This document shows positions 37,089-45,480 of a stretch of 64,000 nt of DNA, piece by piece. The position numbers and the translations under genes are program-made. The notes beneath the pieces were generated by a model. It saw only the letters and a list, made by a program, of their open reading frames with translations. It did not search any database and had not been told where the DNA came from. The stretch's first letter is position 1, and the number at the start of each line of letters is the position of its first letter. Source of the DNA: Saccharobesus litoralis (GTDB taxonomy: Bacteria > Pseudomonadota > Gammaproteobacteria > Enterobacterales > Alteromonadaceae); contig NZ_CP026604.1 in the NCBI RefSeq assembly GCF_003063625.1, positions 744,001-808,000 of the forward strand. The letters are read 5' to 3'.

Positions 37089-39296
37089 ATGATAATAAAA
37101 CACAAGCGCACCACAAAAATATCTAGGTTAGGGTTTTGTAGTTTAGTCTTGGCTGGTTTGCTTAGCTTTTCTGCACAAGCCACTATCAGCCTAGAACAAG
37201 AGGTAAAAGTCACCGACAAAGCCCTATATTTTAATGGCGTTAAAAAATCATCAGTAACTACAGCCAGAAACGATCCGGATATTGGTCCAGGCCAATATGA
37301 TTACATGTATGGCCCGTCAATTAGCCCACACGGTGACGCAATAAAAGTATATAAAGACTATGTTTTTATGACTTGGTACAAAGGCGGTAAATACAACCGT
37401 CGAGTTATGTTGACGCGTTACAACATGAAAACCGGAACCAGCAAAAGCATTGAGTTTCCTCATCAACATACTGGTTTTGAAGGCCGCTGGTGGGTAGGTG
37501 AAACTCATAACACGATAGCCGTTGGTATCAGCCCTAAAAACGAAACCATTCATCTTTTATATGACATGCATGCCTATCATCAGGGTACAGACGCTGGTGG
37601 TAACGGTAGCTTTGCCAAAGATTACTTTAGATATTCATACAGCGTAGCGGGGGCAGCCACCGTTGCTGATTCACAATTTACCTTAAGCAAATTTGTAAAA
37701 GACACCAGTAGCAAAAGCGAAGGGCCAGACGACTACAAGCATTTAAGCATGACAGGGACAGAGAACCATTCTAAGTTTTCTCGTCTTACCTACCCTAGCT
37801 TCTTCTTAAACGACCAAGGTGATCTGTTTATGCATATGCGTTACGGCACCTCGCACGATGGTAAAATTGTTTACAACAAATACGATGGAGTATCTAAATG
37901 GAACAGCTTTAGCGATTTCAATTCAACCGGCGCTCAAAGCAAAGGCGCCGACTACAATTGGAGCATTTACGGCTCGATGAAATATGTTGATGGCAAAATT
38001 CGCATTGGCTTTCAGCGTCGATTAAGTAATGGCAATGATAAATTTAAGTACCAAAATGGTATTTACTACGCTTATTCAAATGATCCATCAGGTCAATCGC
38101 AGTGGAAAAACTATAAAGGCCAATCTATTTCTATGCCGGTAGTTGATGCCGCCAATTTATTGGTGACAGAGCCTGGTGATTTAGTTCAGACCACAGCAAA
38201 AAACCAAGTCAACATAGTATCTGGCTTTGATTGGACAGTGACGGATGCTGGCGATGTGCACATTATTAGTAAAGTCAAAGACCAACAATACAACAAGACT
38301 GTATATACCCATAGCTACCAAAAAGGCGGTACGGGAGATTTTATAACCAAAACCGACTTCCCTGGTGCAGAGAGCATTTATACCTCGGGCGATAAAGTGT
38401 ATTTAATTGGCTTGCAAAATGGTCGCCCTTTTATTGACCAAGCAACGGGTGGCACGAATAACTTTTCTCGCGTTTACAGTGGAACTGATACAGGTAAAAC
38501 CTTTACCAAAGGTGTAGTTCATATCTACGAAGGTAAGCTTTATTACTATTTACTCGAAGCCGGTTCTGGCGATAAGCGTAACGCCTATCTACAAATCATC
38601 GACTTAGCCTTAGATCCGCAAGTGAGTTTTGACCAAAACAATGTTGTCGTAAATGAAGGTTACAACCAACTTTCAGTAGAAGCGCTAGCTACCAGCCCAG
38701 TGCAAGGCACCAGCATAGATAACGTTAAATTGTATGTAGATGGCAGCCTGTTACGCCAAGAAAACGTAGCACCTTATGAATGGGGACATGCGGGTAAACC
38801 TGACGAGCTATTAGGCCTTTCCGTTGGCGAACATACGGTAAGAGCAGTCGCTACCGACAGCAACGGCAATGAAGGCGAAGCCTCAACCACTATAACGGTC
38901 AATGCTTTACCTATTACCATTGAAACGGTCGATGCCGAGCAATCACCAAATGTTGCGGCAAACTTATTAGATGGCGACAAAAACGATAGCTCGCGCTGGA
39001 GCGCTCAAGGTTTCCCTAAAACCGTAATGTTTGACTTAGGTGTTAGTAAAACCGTCACTGGAACTAAAATGTGGACTTACCTTGATCGTGCCTATCAATA
39101 CCGCATAGAAGTCTCGAAATACAAAGGCAGTGGCTTTACTACTATCGCCAACAAACAAGGCAACACCAGCACAGGTCAGCCATTAACCACTAGTTTTAAT
39201 GCCACAGGCCGTTACGTAAAACTGGTTGTCACTGGCGCGCATAATTACTCAGGTGATTGGGTCAGTATTAACGAAGTAGAAATAACTACCGATTAA
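37089..39296 (+). CDS. Secreted beta-propeller polysaccharide lyase, PL24/BNR-4 type (candidate ulvan lyase), copy 1
   Basis: A signal peptide ends near SAQATI (residue 32). Residues 40-510 form BNR-4-type propeller text: PGQYDYMYGPSISPHGDAIK, WYKGGKYNRRVMLTRY, THNTIAVGISP, YDMHAY. His140 and His161 are 21 residues apart, like the catalytic histidines I recall for PL24 ulvan lyase, and a Tyr at 235 in SRLTYPSFF may be the partner. Residues 530-610 form an Ig-like domain, and 610-735 an F5/8-type discoidin (CBM32-like) domain with LLDGDKNDSSRWSAQGFP. Family members cut the rhamnose-3-sulfate to glucuronic acid bond by beta elimination. It is followed by a paralogue at 39482. Family assignment should be checked by profile search. 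Confidence 0.8.
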   Translation: MIIKHKRTTKISRLGFCSLVLAGLLSFSAQATISLEQEVKVTDKALYFNGVKKSSVTTARNDPDIGPGQYDYMYGPSISPHGDAIKVYKDYVFMTWYKGGKYNRRVMLTRYNMKTGTSKSIEFPHQHTGFEGRWWVGETHNTIAVGISPKNETIHLLYDMHAYHQGTDAGGNGSFAKDYFRYSYSVAGAATVADSQFTLSKFVKDTSSKSEGPDDYKHLSMTGTENHSKFSRLTYPSFFLNDQGDLFMHMRYGTSHDGKIVYNKYDGVSKWNSFSDFNSTGAQSKGADYNWSIYGSMKYVDGKIRIGFQRRLSNGNDKFKYQNGIYYAYSNDPSGQSQWKNYKGQSISMPVVDAANLLVTEPGDLVQTTAKNQVNIVSGFDWTVTDAGDVHIISKVKDQQYNKTVYTHSYQKGGTGDFITKTDFPGAESIYTSGDKVYLIGLQNGRPFIDQATGGTNNFSRVYSGTDTGKTFTKGVVHIYEGKLYYYLLEAGSGDKRNAYLQIIDLALDPQVSFDQNNVVVNEGYNQLSVEALATSPVQGTSIDNVKLYVDGSLLRQENVAPYEWGHAGKPDELLGLSVGEHTVRAVATDSNGNEGEASTTITVNALPITIETVDAEQSPNVAANLLDGDKNDSSRWSAQGFPKTVMFDLGVSKTVTGTKMWTYLDRAYQYRIEVSKYKGSGFTTIANKQGNTSTGQPLTTSFNATGRYVKLVVTGAHNYSGDWVSINEVEITTD

Positions 39297-39481
39297 TCGA
39301 CTGACATCTTCAACAAAAACCATCGCTATCTGCTCCGCAATGGATAGCGGCTAGCGTTTGTCCATCGGCATGGTTAGCAAGGCGAGTTTTACATTCGCTA
39401 AGTTAACCATGACGGTTTGCTCCACCATTAACTCAAGCACGACTCTATTAAACAAACAATAAAGCACAAAGGGAAAATAAA

Positions 39482-41656
39482 ATGAAAAAAATAGCACATT
39501 CATTGCTAAGTTCCGTTGGCAAAGCGTTAACCCTAGCTTGCTCCGGCGGATTACTGCTACTAAGCAGTCAAGTCAATGCCGCCGTTACGTTGGAAAAAGA
39601 GAAAAAAATTACTAACGACGGCTTATATTTTGATGGTTCTAAAGTTGCTGGCAATGCCAGTAATTCAGGCCCCGGCCAATACGATTACTATTTTGGCCCT
39701 AAAATTAATGCAACCGGCGACAGTGTTAAAATTTATGGCGACTATGTTTTTGTAACTTGGTATCGCGGCGGTAAATACAACCGGCATGTCATGTTAACCC
39801 GCTACAACACCAAAACTGGCACCACCAAATCTATCGAATTTCCACATACGCACACGGGTTACCTTAATCAATGGTGGATTGGCGAATCACATAACAATAT
39901 TGCGATAGGCATTAGTCCCATAGATGGTACGATTCACCTGCTATACGACATGCATGCTTACTCGGCAGATAAGCCATCTGACGGTAGTTTAAGCGATGAT
40001 TATTTCCGCTATTCCTATTCTAAGGACAACGCGGCAACCGTATCTGACGCAGATTTTAACCTAAGCCAGTTTGTAACAAATAGTGATGGTGGTTACAAAC
40101 ACCTAACCATGACTGGACAATTAGATTATGCCGAATTTTCTGGCTTAACCTACCCTAAGTTCTTTGTTAATGACCAAGATGAGTTGTTAATGTATATCCG
40201 CGAAGGCGGTAACAATAATGGTGCCTATAAATTTACTAAGTATTTAGCTAGCCAGAATAAGTGGGGCAACTTTACTCAGTTTAACGTACTTGATGCCAAA
40301 AGCCACGGCATGGACTACAACTGGGGCGTATACGGCAATATGAAATACGTTGACGGTAAAGTCCGTGTTGGTTTTCAGCGCCGTTCCAGCAACAATAACG
40401 ACAAGTACAAATATCAAAACGGCTTTTATTACGCCTATTCTGATCACCAAGATGGTTTAAACAGTTGGAAAAACCACCAAGGACAAGGTTTCTCGTTACC
40501 TTTAATTGACGCTGATTTTATTAAAATTTCTGAGCCGGGCAATTTAATTAACGAAACCGGTGCAAATCAGGTACATATCGTGGGTGGTTTTGATTGGACA
40601 GTAACAGATAACGGTGATGTTCACTTTATCGGCGCGGTTAAAAACATTGCTAACACGGAAAATGTCAAAGTACATACATATAAAAAAGCCGGTAATAGCA
40701 ACTTTACCACCACGACGAATTTCCCTGGTGCGTCACGTTTGTATAGCTATGGTGACAGTATTTATATTGTGGGTTTAGAAAACGGTCGTCCATTTGTTGA
40801 AAAGGCGCCAGGCGGTACCAATAATTTCACTCGTATTTATCAAGCAACATCCGGCAAAACATACTCGCACGGTGTAGTGAAAATTGAACAAGGTAAAATT
40901 TACTATTACTTACAAGAGCAAGTATCTGGCGACAAACGCCCTCTTTACGTGCAAATTATCGATCTCGATTTAAATCAAGCGTCACAAGTTGACTTTCAAT
41001 CTGGCGATGTTGTTTTAAATGAAGGTTACAACGCCTTATCGTTCGATGTACTAGCGACCAGCGCTAACGCCAGTATTAGTAACGTACAATTGTTTGTCGA
41101 CGATGTATTACTTCGTCAAGAAAATGTAGCACCATATGAGTGGGGACATGCTGGTAAGCCAAACGAATTACTGGGGTTATCTGTTGGTCAACATACGTTA
41201 CGAGCAGTGGCAACGGATAGCAATGGTAATCAAGGTGAAGCATCAATTACCGTAACCGTTAATGCGATACCTGTCACCATAGAAATGGTCGATGCTGAGC
41301 AATCACCTAACGTAGCGGCTAATTTATTAGATGGTGATAAAAATGATGATTCGCGCTGGAGTGCTCAAGGTTTCCCTAAAAGCGTAATGTTTGATTTGGG
41401 TATAGGAAAAACCATCACAGGCACCAAAATGTGGACCTACCTTGATCGCGCCTATCAATACCGTATTGAAGTGTCTCAATACAAAGGTAGTGGCTTTACT
41501 ACCGTCGCTAATAAACAAGGCAACACCAGTACTGGACAGCCATTAACCACCAGCTTTAATGCCACAGGCCGTTACGTCAAACTGGTTGTCACGGGTGCAC
41601 ATAACTACTCAGGCGATTGGGTTAGTATTAACGAAGTCGAGATTATTACCGAATAA
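39482..41656 (+). CDS. Secreted beta-propeller polysaccharide lyase, PL24/BNR-4 type (candidate ulvan lyase), copy 2
   Basis: This 724-residue paralogue has the same architecture as the gene at 37089: signal peptide ending near VNAAV (residue 35), BNR-4 propeller, Ig-like domain and discoidin domain. The histidine pair is His137 and His158, again 21 apart. The two proteins differ clearly in the propeller but are close to 90 percent identical, by eye, in the C-terminal modules. At DNA level those modules differ mostly at third codon positions. GGGAAAATAAA precedes the ATG. With 185 bases between the copies they may share a transcript. The pair may differ in cleavage preference (glucuronic versus iduronic units), which is inference. 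Confidence 0.8.
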   Translation: MKKIAHSLLSSVGKALTLACSGGLLLLSSQVNAAVTLEKEKKITNDGLYFDGSKVAGNASNSGPGQYDYYFGPKINATGDSVKIYGDYVFVTWYRGGKYNRHVMLTRYNTKTGTTKSIEFPHTHTGYLNQWWIGESHNNIAIGISPIDGTIHLLYDMHAYSADKPSDGSLSDDYFRYSYSKDNAATVSDADFNLSQFVTNSDGGYKHLTMTGQLDYAEFSGLTYPKFFVNDQDELLMYIREGGNNNGAYKFTKYLASQNKWGNFTQFNVLDAKSHGMDYNWGVYGNMKYVDGKVRVGFQRRSSNNNDKYKYQNGFYYAYSDHQDGLNSWKNHQGQGFSLPLIDADFIKISEPGNLINETGANQVHIVGGFDWTVTDNGDVHFIGAVKNIANTENVKVHTYKKAGNSNFTTTTNFPGASRLYSYGDSIYIVGLENGRPFVEKAPGGTNNFTRIYQATSGKTYSHGVVKIEQGKIYYYLQEQVSGDKRPLYVQIIDLDLNQASQVDFQSGDVVLNEGYNALSFDVLATSANASISNVQLFVDDVLLRQENVAPYEWGHAGKPNELLGLSVGQHTLRAVATDSNGNQGEASITVTVNAIPVTIEMVDAEQSPNVAANLLDGDKNDDSRWSAQGFPKSVMFDLGIGKTITGTKMWTYLDRAYQYRIEVSQYKGSGFTTVANKQGNTSTGQPLTTSFNATGRYVKLVVTGAHNYSGDWVSINEVEIITE

Positions 41657-41711
41657 ACTCCCCCCTCCATACCACTCCATAACGGCACTTAGCCGTTCAA
41701 TAAAACAAATT

Positions 41712-41746
41712 GTTTACCGATGGCTGTCATCAGCGCCATCGGTAAA
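41712..41746 (+). terminator. Strong hairpin after lyase copy 2
   Basis: GTTTACCGATGGC and GCCATCGGTAAAC make a perfect 13-bp stem. A smaller stem AACGGC/GCCGTT lies just ahead (about 41683). A T run is missing. Confidence 0.55.
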
Positions 41747-41939
41747 CTCATGTAATAATTGAATATTGCAAATTGGTGGGAGTCGTGCGACTCCGGCCAC
41801 CCTTAGGAATTCAGCTAACGCTAAACTTGGACTATCTGAGAAGATATGTACTTTATTCACTTAGAGATATGGATAAAAGCCCAATTTGTTAAATGAAACG
41901 CCCTGTTGTGCCTTTAAATCATGAACATAGCAACCCAAT

Positions 41940-41994
41940 AATGTCCAGCACTGGGATGATGTGTCGGCTTCGCGCCACATATCCTTTTTTGTTT
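41940..41994 (-). repeat. attC-like site a (degenerate)
   Basis: It shares GGGATGATGTGTCGGCTTCG followed by CGCCACATATCC with sites c and e. One core triplet has changed (GCTGGAC instead of GTTGGAC), and CAAAC replaces the other core, so it may be inactive. It lies 36 bases beyond the small ORF 42031-42159 and marks the left limit of the cassette block. Confidence 0.5.
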
Positions 41995-42018
41995 GATTTT
42001 TGCAGGCCTATTTACGAA

Positions 42019-42044
42019 AAAACCAGCTAATTAAGCTGGTTTTA
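42019..42044. terminator. Hairpin at the end of the cassette-block left gene
   Basis: AAACCAGCTAATTAAGCTGG followed by TTTTATTT forms a short stem with T-rich sequence on the plus side and TTTTTTCG on the minus side. Confidence 0.55.
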
Positions 42045-42159
42045 TTTGATATGTTTTGACTTGTCCATTAATTTTGGACTTTGTATATGCCGCCTTGATT
42101 TTTTTCATGGCTTCAATCTTAGCAGCTCTAGCTTTTGTAACTTGGGGTTGTGATTTCAT
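42031..42159 (-). CDS. Small basic ORF overlapping the cassette gene
   Basis: A 42-codon frame starts at ATG 42159, 32 bases inside the end of the gene 42128-42607, and ends at TAA inside the hairpin. The product is Lys-rich (KARAAKIEAMKKIKAAYTKS) and would be helical. The overlap suggests translational coupling if it is real. No family is recognised. Confidence 0.35.
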   Translation of the reverse strand: MKSQPQVTKARAAKIEAMKKIKAAYTKSKINGQVKTYQIKPA

Positions 42160-42607
42160 AACCGAGCTCCTCTTCTCCTAAGTTGTCAACTACTTTAAAG
42201 TTTAACTCACCTGAATACTTTTTAGCAAGTCCATCATAATACCTTTTTAGTTTGTCATTTTCAGCCGCAAACAAATATGCTTCAGCATTGGTATTTCGAT
42301 AATGAAATTCTATTAGATCTCTAACAGTTCGGCCTAAAAAGCGCATTTCCACTATAGTAAAATTTTCTATTCTTGGGGCAAAATAATTATCATTATCAAA
42401 GTTATCTTTTAAATCAAATTTAATTTCATAGCTATTTTCTCTATATTCCAACCCTAATTCTGCAGCTTTTTCATCAATAGCGTTTTGATCTCGAGTTGCG
42501 TCTATACGGTTAAAAAGCATTACATAACTTATTTCTGAAACTTTGAATTCAATTATTTGGCAGTTAATCTCGCCCGCATTAAAGTCTTGTAAAATCCAGT
42601 CGTTCAA
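42128..42607 (-). CDS. Cassette gene, unknown protein (159 aa)
   Basis: I do not recognise this protein. It is acidic, soluble and likely alpha/beta, with the text IDEKAAELGLEYRENSYEIKF and VEMRFLGRTVRDLIEFHYRNT; no signal peptide or membrane helix is seen. The start is TTG at 42607, because the nearest upstream ATG frame hits a stop after five codons; GGAATA lies ahead. It begins 61 bases after attC-like site b, on the strand expected for a cassette gene. Whether the attC that ends it is the degenerate site a is uncertain, because the small ORF and a hairpin intervene. Confidence 0.65.
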   Translation of the reverse strand: MNDWILQDFNAGEINCQIIEFKVSEISYVMLFNRIDATRDQNAIDEKAAELGLEYRENSYEIKFDLKDNFDNDNYFAPRIENFTIVEMRFLGRTVRDLIEFHYRNTNAEAYLFAAENDKLKRYYDGLAKKYSGELNFKVVDNLGEEELGYEITTPSYKS

Positions 42608-42667
42608 AAACTATATTCCGTTGACCATTTTTTCTAATTTTAACCTACCGCAAGGTCAATTGAAAAT

Positions 42668-42766
42668 ATAACGCCAAAACAATGGGCTAATAAAGTTTGG
42701 CTAAAATTTGTGAGGCACGAACTAAGCCCAACTTTATTACTCCATGCGTTGATGCGATTGTTGAAC
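42668..42766 (-). repeat. attC-like site b
   Basis: Read on the minus strand it begins GTTCAACAATCG and ends GGCGTTATAT. Inside, TAATAAAGTTTGGCT and AGCCCAACTTTATTA pair over 14 of 15 bases. This is the stem-loop plan of integron attC sites (outer R and inner L arms, core GTT). Confidence 0.75.
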
Positions 42767-42835
42767 TAAGCCGCTACGCGGCAGAGTATGGTTTTTAGCT
42801 TACCATTCTCGCTTGGGTTATCAATACTCTAAGGT

Positions 42836-42855
42836 AGGTATTTAATTCTAAATAC
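42836..42855. promoter_or_regulatory. Short inverted repeat before the integrase fragment
   Basis: GGTATTTA and TAAATACC form an 8-base inverted repeat 21 bases ahead of the ATG at 42877. It may be an operator or a small hairpin. Confidence 0.35.
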
Positions 42856-42876
42856 CGCTAACCTAGGAGTATCATA

Positions 42877-43059
42877 ATGGATCCGTTAGACCAAGTCCGA
42901 TATGAGCAATTATATCAAGCTCAGCAAGGTGCATTGCTTAGGCAAGGAATGCGCCCAGCGACAATTGATGGTTACTGTCGCGCTATCAAACGCATTAGCC
43001 TGCACTTTGAACGCCCACCACCTTCGCCACTCAGTGGTTTTGCCACAGGCCGATATTGA
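42877..43059 (+). pseudogene. Truncated tyrosine-recombinase (IS91-associated type) N-terminus
   Basis: The frame begins MDPLDQVRYEQLYQAQQGAL and continues with LRQGMRPATIDGYCRAIKR and ISLHFERPP before breaking into unrelated text and a stop at residue 60. It looks like the SAM-like N-terminal domain of phage-type integrases, especially those found with IS91-family transposases. Integron integrase IntI starts differently. The catalytic domain is missing; the break coincides with the start of repeat block A1 (43020). It is oriented opposite to the cassette genes and lies between attC-like sites b and c. Confidence 0.7.
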
Positions 43060-43177
43060 CTAAATAAAGCAGGGATGCGGTTCTATTATTACAACCCACC
43101 TTTTGTGAGTCTACACTCCGGGCTTGTCCAACACTGGGATGATGTGTCGGCTTCGCGCCACATATCCTTATTTGTTA
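43020..43177. repeat. Repeat block A, copy 1
   Basis: About 158 bases, from CCTTCGCCAC to TTATTTGTTA, match 48720-48879 closely. Shared words include CCGATATTGACTA, TAAAGCAGGGATGCGGTTCT and GGGATGATGTGTCGGCTTCG. The right third is attC-like site c. Confidence 0.88.
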
Positions 43178-43180
43178 GGT
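43126..43180 (-). repeat. attC-like site c
   Basis: A 55-base site with cores GTCCAAC and GTTAGGT and arms GGATGATGTGTCGGC / GCGCCACATATCC that pair with a few unpaired bases on one side, as in short attC sites such as that of aadA. The stop codon of the DKNYY gene (43175-43177) lies in the outer core, a cassette-like overlap. Confidence 0.72.
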
Positions 43181-43930
43181 ATCACACCCACAAAATTTTT
43201 GCCCATTTAAGTTTAAATCAGCACAGCCGATGATTTGTGTGCCACTAAAGCAAAACTTACCGTCAGTTGCTAAAGGAGAACTGCGATTAGGCTGCACCAT
43301 AATCTTACTTGGTTGTGCATTATTAACAACTCGGTCAGCCCAATAAACATTATATTTATCTCTAGCGTACAGCCCATTAAGGATTTCTAAACTGTCCCGA
43401 TCTCTCAAGGGGACTTTGTAGCTTTGGTAAAAATAGCAATAGTTGTCATATCCTCTTCGAGGGTAATCATCTTCAACTACTTTAAAACTGTTTATATCAC
43501 ACACACTTAGTTTAACGCCGTTAAAATAATAATCGTTTTTATCACTAGCCCAACTACTACCGTGATATTTAAATGTCTGAGGATCCGCGTTTTGAAGCTG
43601 TTTTCCATCTACATAAACATTTTTGCTATCCATAGCTATAAATGCGTTTATTAGTCGAAATGTGTTTGGATCAGCATTTGTTAATTTTTTGCTCCCATAA
43701 AAAACAGAAAGATCGTCCTTACCATAATGGGGCGATAACTCTTTAAATTTCTGAGCATTTGCATCTGTAAGCTTACTTATTGAAAACTCCTGAGAAACTA
43801 CGTTCCATTGGTAATATTTTACTTGTTGTTTCTCGATTTTATAAAAAGTACGTAAACCTGTAGATGCTAAAAATAAATCAGCGCACGAACTTAATAGAAA
43901 AGTTGTTACCAAAATTAAAAACGCACGCAT
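43175..43930 (-). CDS. DKNYY-repeat lipoprotein (cassette gene)
   Basis: The 251-residue protein starts MRAFLILVTTFLLSS-C, a lipoprotein signal with the lipobox LSSC. The rest has repeated units with a Lys-Asn-Val/Tyr-Tyr pattern: MDSKNVYVDGKQL, SDKNDYYFNGVKL, RDKYNVYWADRVV, each about 35-45 residues apart. These are DKNYY-family (PF13644-like) repeats, whose function is unknown. The start lies 14 bases after attC-like site d, the normal distance for a cassette gene, and the stop overlaps site c. It is likely to be a surface or periplasmic lipoprotein. Confidence 0.78.
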   Translation of the reverse strand: MRAFLILVTTFLLSSCADLFLASTGLRTFYKIEKQQVKYYQWNVVSQEFSISKLTDANAQKFKELSPHYGKDDLSVFYGSKKLTNADPNTFRLINAFIAMDSKNVYVDGKQLQNADPQTFKYHGSSWASDKNDYYFNGVKLSVCDINSFKVVEDDYPRRGYDNYCYFYQSYKVPLRDRDSLEILNGLYARDKYNVYWADRVVNNAQPSKIMVQPNRSSPLATDGKFCFSGTQIIGCADLNLNGQKFCGCDT

Positions 43931-43943
43931 ATCTTCAAGTGAT

Positions 43944-44042
43944 TCCTAACGCCTCAATCAGAGGCAAAAAATAGTTGGTTAAAATTAGCGACGCAGGAGC
44001 AAAACCAACTGTTTTTTGTCCTGCTGAATTGACTTGTTAGCT
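43944..44042 (-). repeat. attC-like site d
   Basis: Read on the minus strand the site starts AGCTAACAAG and ends GGCGTTAGGA. Inner arms AAAAAATAGTTGGTT and AACCAACTGTTTTTT pair over 14 of 15 bases. The Shedu stop codon (44037-44039) overlaps the R core, and the next gene starts 14 bases beyond. This is the clearest attC-like site with site f. Confidence 0.85.
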
Positions 44043-45176
44043 TCGTTTTGAATGCTTCTCATTATGTACGATAAATCTCGCTCTTTCATACAGTTCATCA
44101 TAGGTGACCAATTCTACATTTCTAGAATCTCTACGGAACAATTCTAAGGTTTTCTCTTTAATTCGCTTAATACCAATAGGATCATTATTAATCTGATCCC
44201 AACTGCCCATAATTAAAATTGTTTTAGAATCATAAGAGCGTTGATTTATCTCTTCATCGTTATCGCCTATAAGATCTTTGGTTGTTTCAATTTTTATTTG
44301 ACCACTAGCCTTTTGCTCTAATATTTGAGAAAAGGCATCGATAAGGCTGTTTGATAAACTCCAACAGTTTGACCTGTTCTTCGATTTATTAAAAAGCTCA
44401 GTTGTTGGTAACTTCAGCTCAACAAATGTAGTAAATTTTTTATCACCTAATAAGAAGTCAGCAATGACCTCTTCTTTGCCAGCAGCATTAGATGCTGATG
44501 CATGAAACTCCTTTTGGAGAATTCCTTGAAATCTATAATCAAGGCCGTAACCAAATATCCATTCATTAGATTGAAAAAAATGCTGCCAAGCAGTTTCGTC
44601 CTTTGTATTTGGATTACCTATTTGAACTTTATATTCTGGCAGGCCGCCTTTGTATAATAGTGATTCGAATAATTCTAATTGATGTTTTCTATAACCTGTA
44701 TTGACGAGGTCTTGGTTCGTGATTAGTCCTTTATCCAGCAACTCATAAACCACGTCACTTCCATCATCGCCAGATAATAGTGTCGCTATTTTAGATTTGG
44801 TTTCAGAATCTAGAACGCTCAATTCATCATCTGCTAAAGAAATACGCCGCTTAGTTACATCTTTGAAATCTAGCTCTTTGATAAACTCTAAAAAACAAGT
44901 TAGTTGCTCTAAATTGAATTTAGATAATTTCACTCGCTCTTTTTCTTTGTTTGAAACTACTTTTATTATTTCAAATCCCTCAAGATCATCTTTTTCTTTG
45001 AGGTAAACGACCTTTAGACAAGTTCTTGCAGCTAACTTAATATGTGTCTCATTTTCATCAGAAAAGATAACCTGAAAAAAGCGACCGTCGCCAAATTCAT
45101 GATTATACAAGTGTTCTAATTTAGAATTAAAAATCACGTCCTCATCAGTTAACGGGGGCGGGGTAAAATCGTTCAT
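44037..45176 (-). CDS. Shedu-type (DUF4263) anti-phage nuclease, cassette-borne
   Basis: The 379-residue protein has an N-terminal alpha/beta part (about residues 1-130), a helical linker, and a C-terminal DUF4263-like PD-(D/E)XK nuclease domain (about 190-375): WQHFFQSNEWIFGYGLDYRF, then Asp240 in EEVIADFLLGD and Glu253/Lys255 in TFVELKLP, then AFSQILEQ. DUF4263 proteins of the SduA kind are known single-gene phage-defence nucleases that act on DNA ends. The start has GGAG six bases ahead. It is the first gene after repeat block B1, and its stop overlaps attC-like site d. All expected catalytic residues are visible, so it may be active. Confidence 0.83.
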   Translation of the reverse strand: MNDFTPPPLTDEDVIFNSKLEHLYNHEFGDGRFFQVIFSDENETHIKLAARTCLKVVYLKEKDDLEGFEIIKVVSNKEKERVKLSKFNLEQLTCFLEFIKELDFKDVTKRRISLADDELSVLDSETKSKIATLLSGDDGSDVVYELLDKGLITNQDLVNTGYRKHQLELFESLLYKGGLPEYKVQIGNPNTKDETAWQHFFQSNEWIFGYGLDYRFQGILQKEFHASASNAAGKEEVIADFLLGDKKFTTFVELKLPTTELFNKSKNRSNCWSLSNSLIDAFSQILEQKASGQIKIETTKDLIGDNDEEINQRSYDSKTILIMGSWDQINNDPIGIKRIKEKTLELFRRDSRNVELVTYDELYERARFIVHNEKHSKRS

Positions 45177-45216
45177 ATTGACTCCATTCTATGATGAAAC
45201 GCTTAAGAAGCTAACG

Positions 45217-45480
45217 CTTATTGATCGAAATTCACAGTTTCTAGTCTCATTCCGAACCATAAATCCAATCAATAAAAAACATTAATTTCATTAACTTAGC
45301 TACTTGAAAATTTAAGTCAACCACTAAATTTAACTGCAAAAAGCGAGACTTGGGTTAATTGAGAATCAATTGGCCTATTATGTAAATTAATAATGATTAA
45401 AAATCATAATCTTAGGGGGAACTTTGTACAAACCACTCCATTAAATTATTGGAGAAAGCGAGAATGCCACGAGTCAACGC
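45217..45480. repeat. Repeat block B, copy 1 (array leader-like)
   Basis: About 260 bases match 50263-50520 with scattered changes. Shared words include CTTATTGATCG, AAGTCAACCACTAAATTTA, GAGAATCAATTGGCCTATTA and TTATTGGAGAAAGCGAGAAT. The similarity stops at the left, just next to GCGTTAGC, the core-like sequence upstream of the Shedu gene. Confidence 0.88.

Larger units (their letters stand above)
41657..42030. other. Intergenic region after the lyases
   Basis: It contains the hairpin at 41712-41746 and, near its right end, the attC-like remnant (41940-41994) of the cassette block. No gene was recognised. Confidence 0.5.

Noticed and set aside
42877-43059. Integron integrase (IntI) gene for the cassette block
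   Set aside because: The N-terminal text resembles IS91-associated tyrosine recombinases, not IntI, and the catalytic domain is missing.
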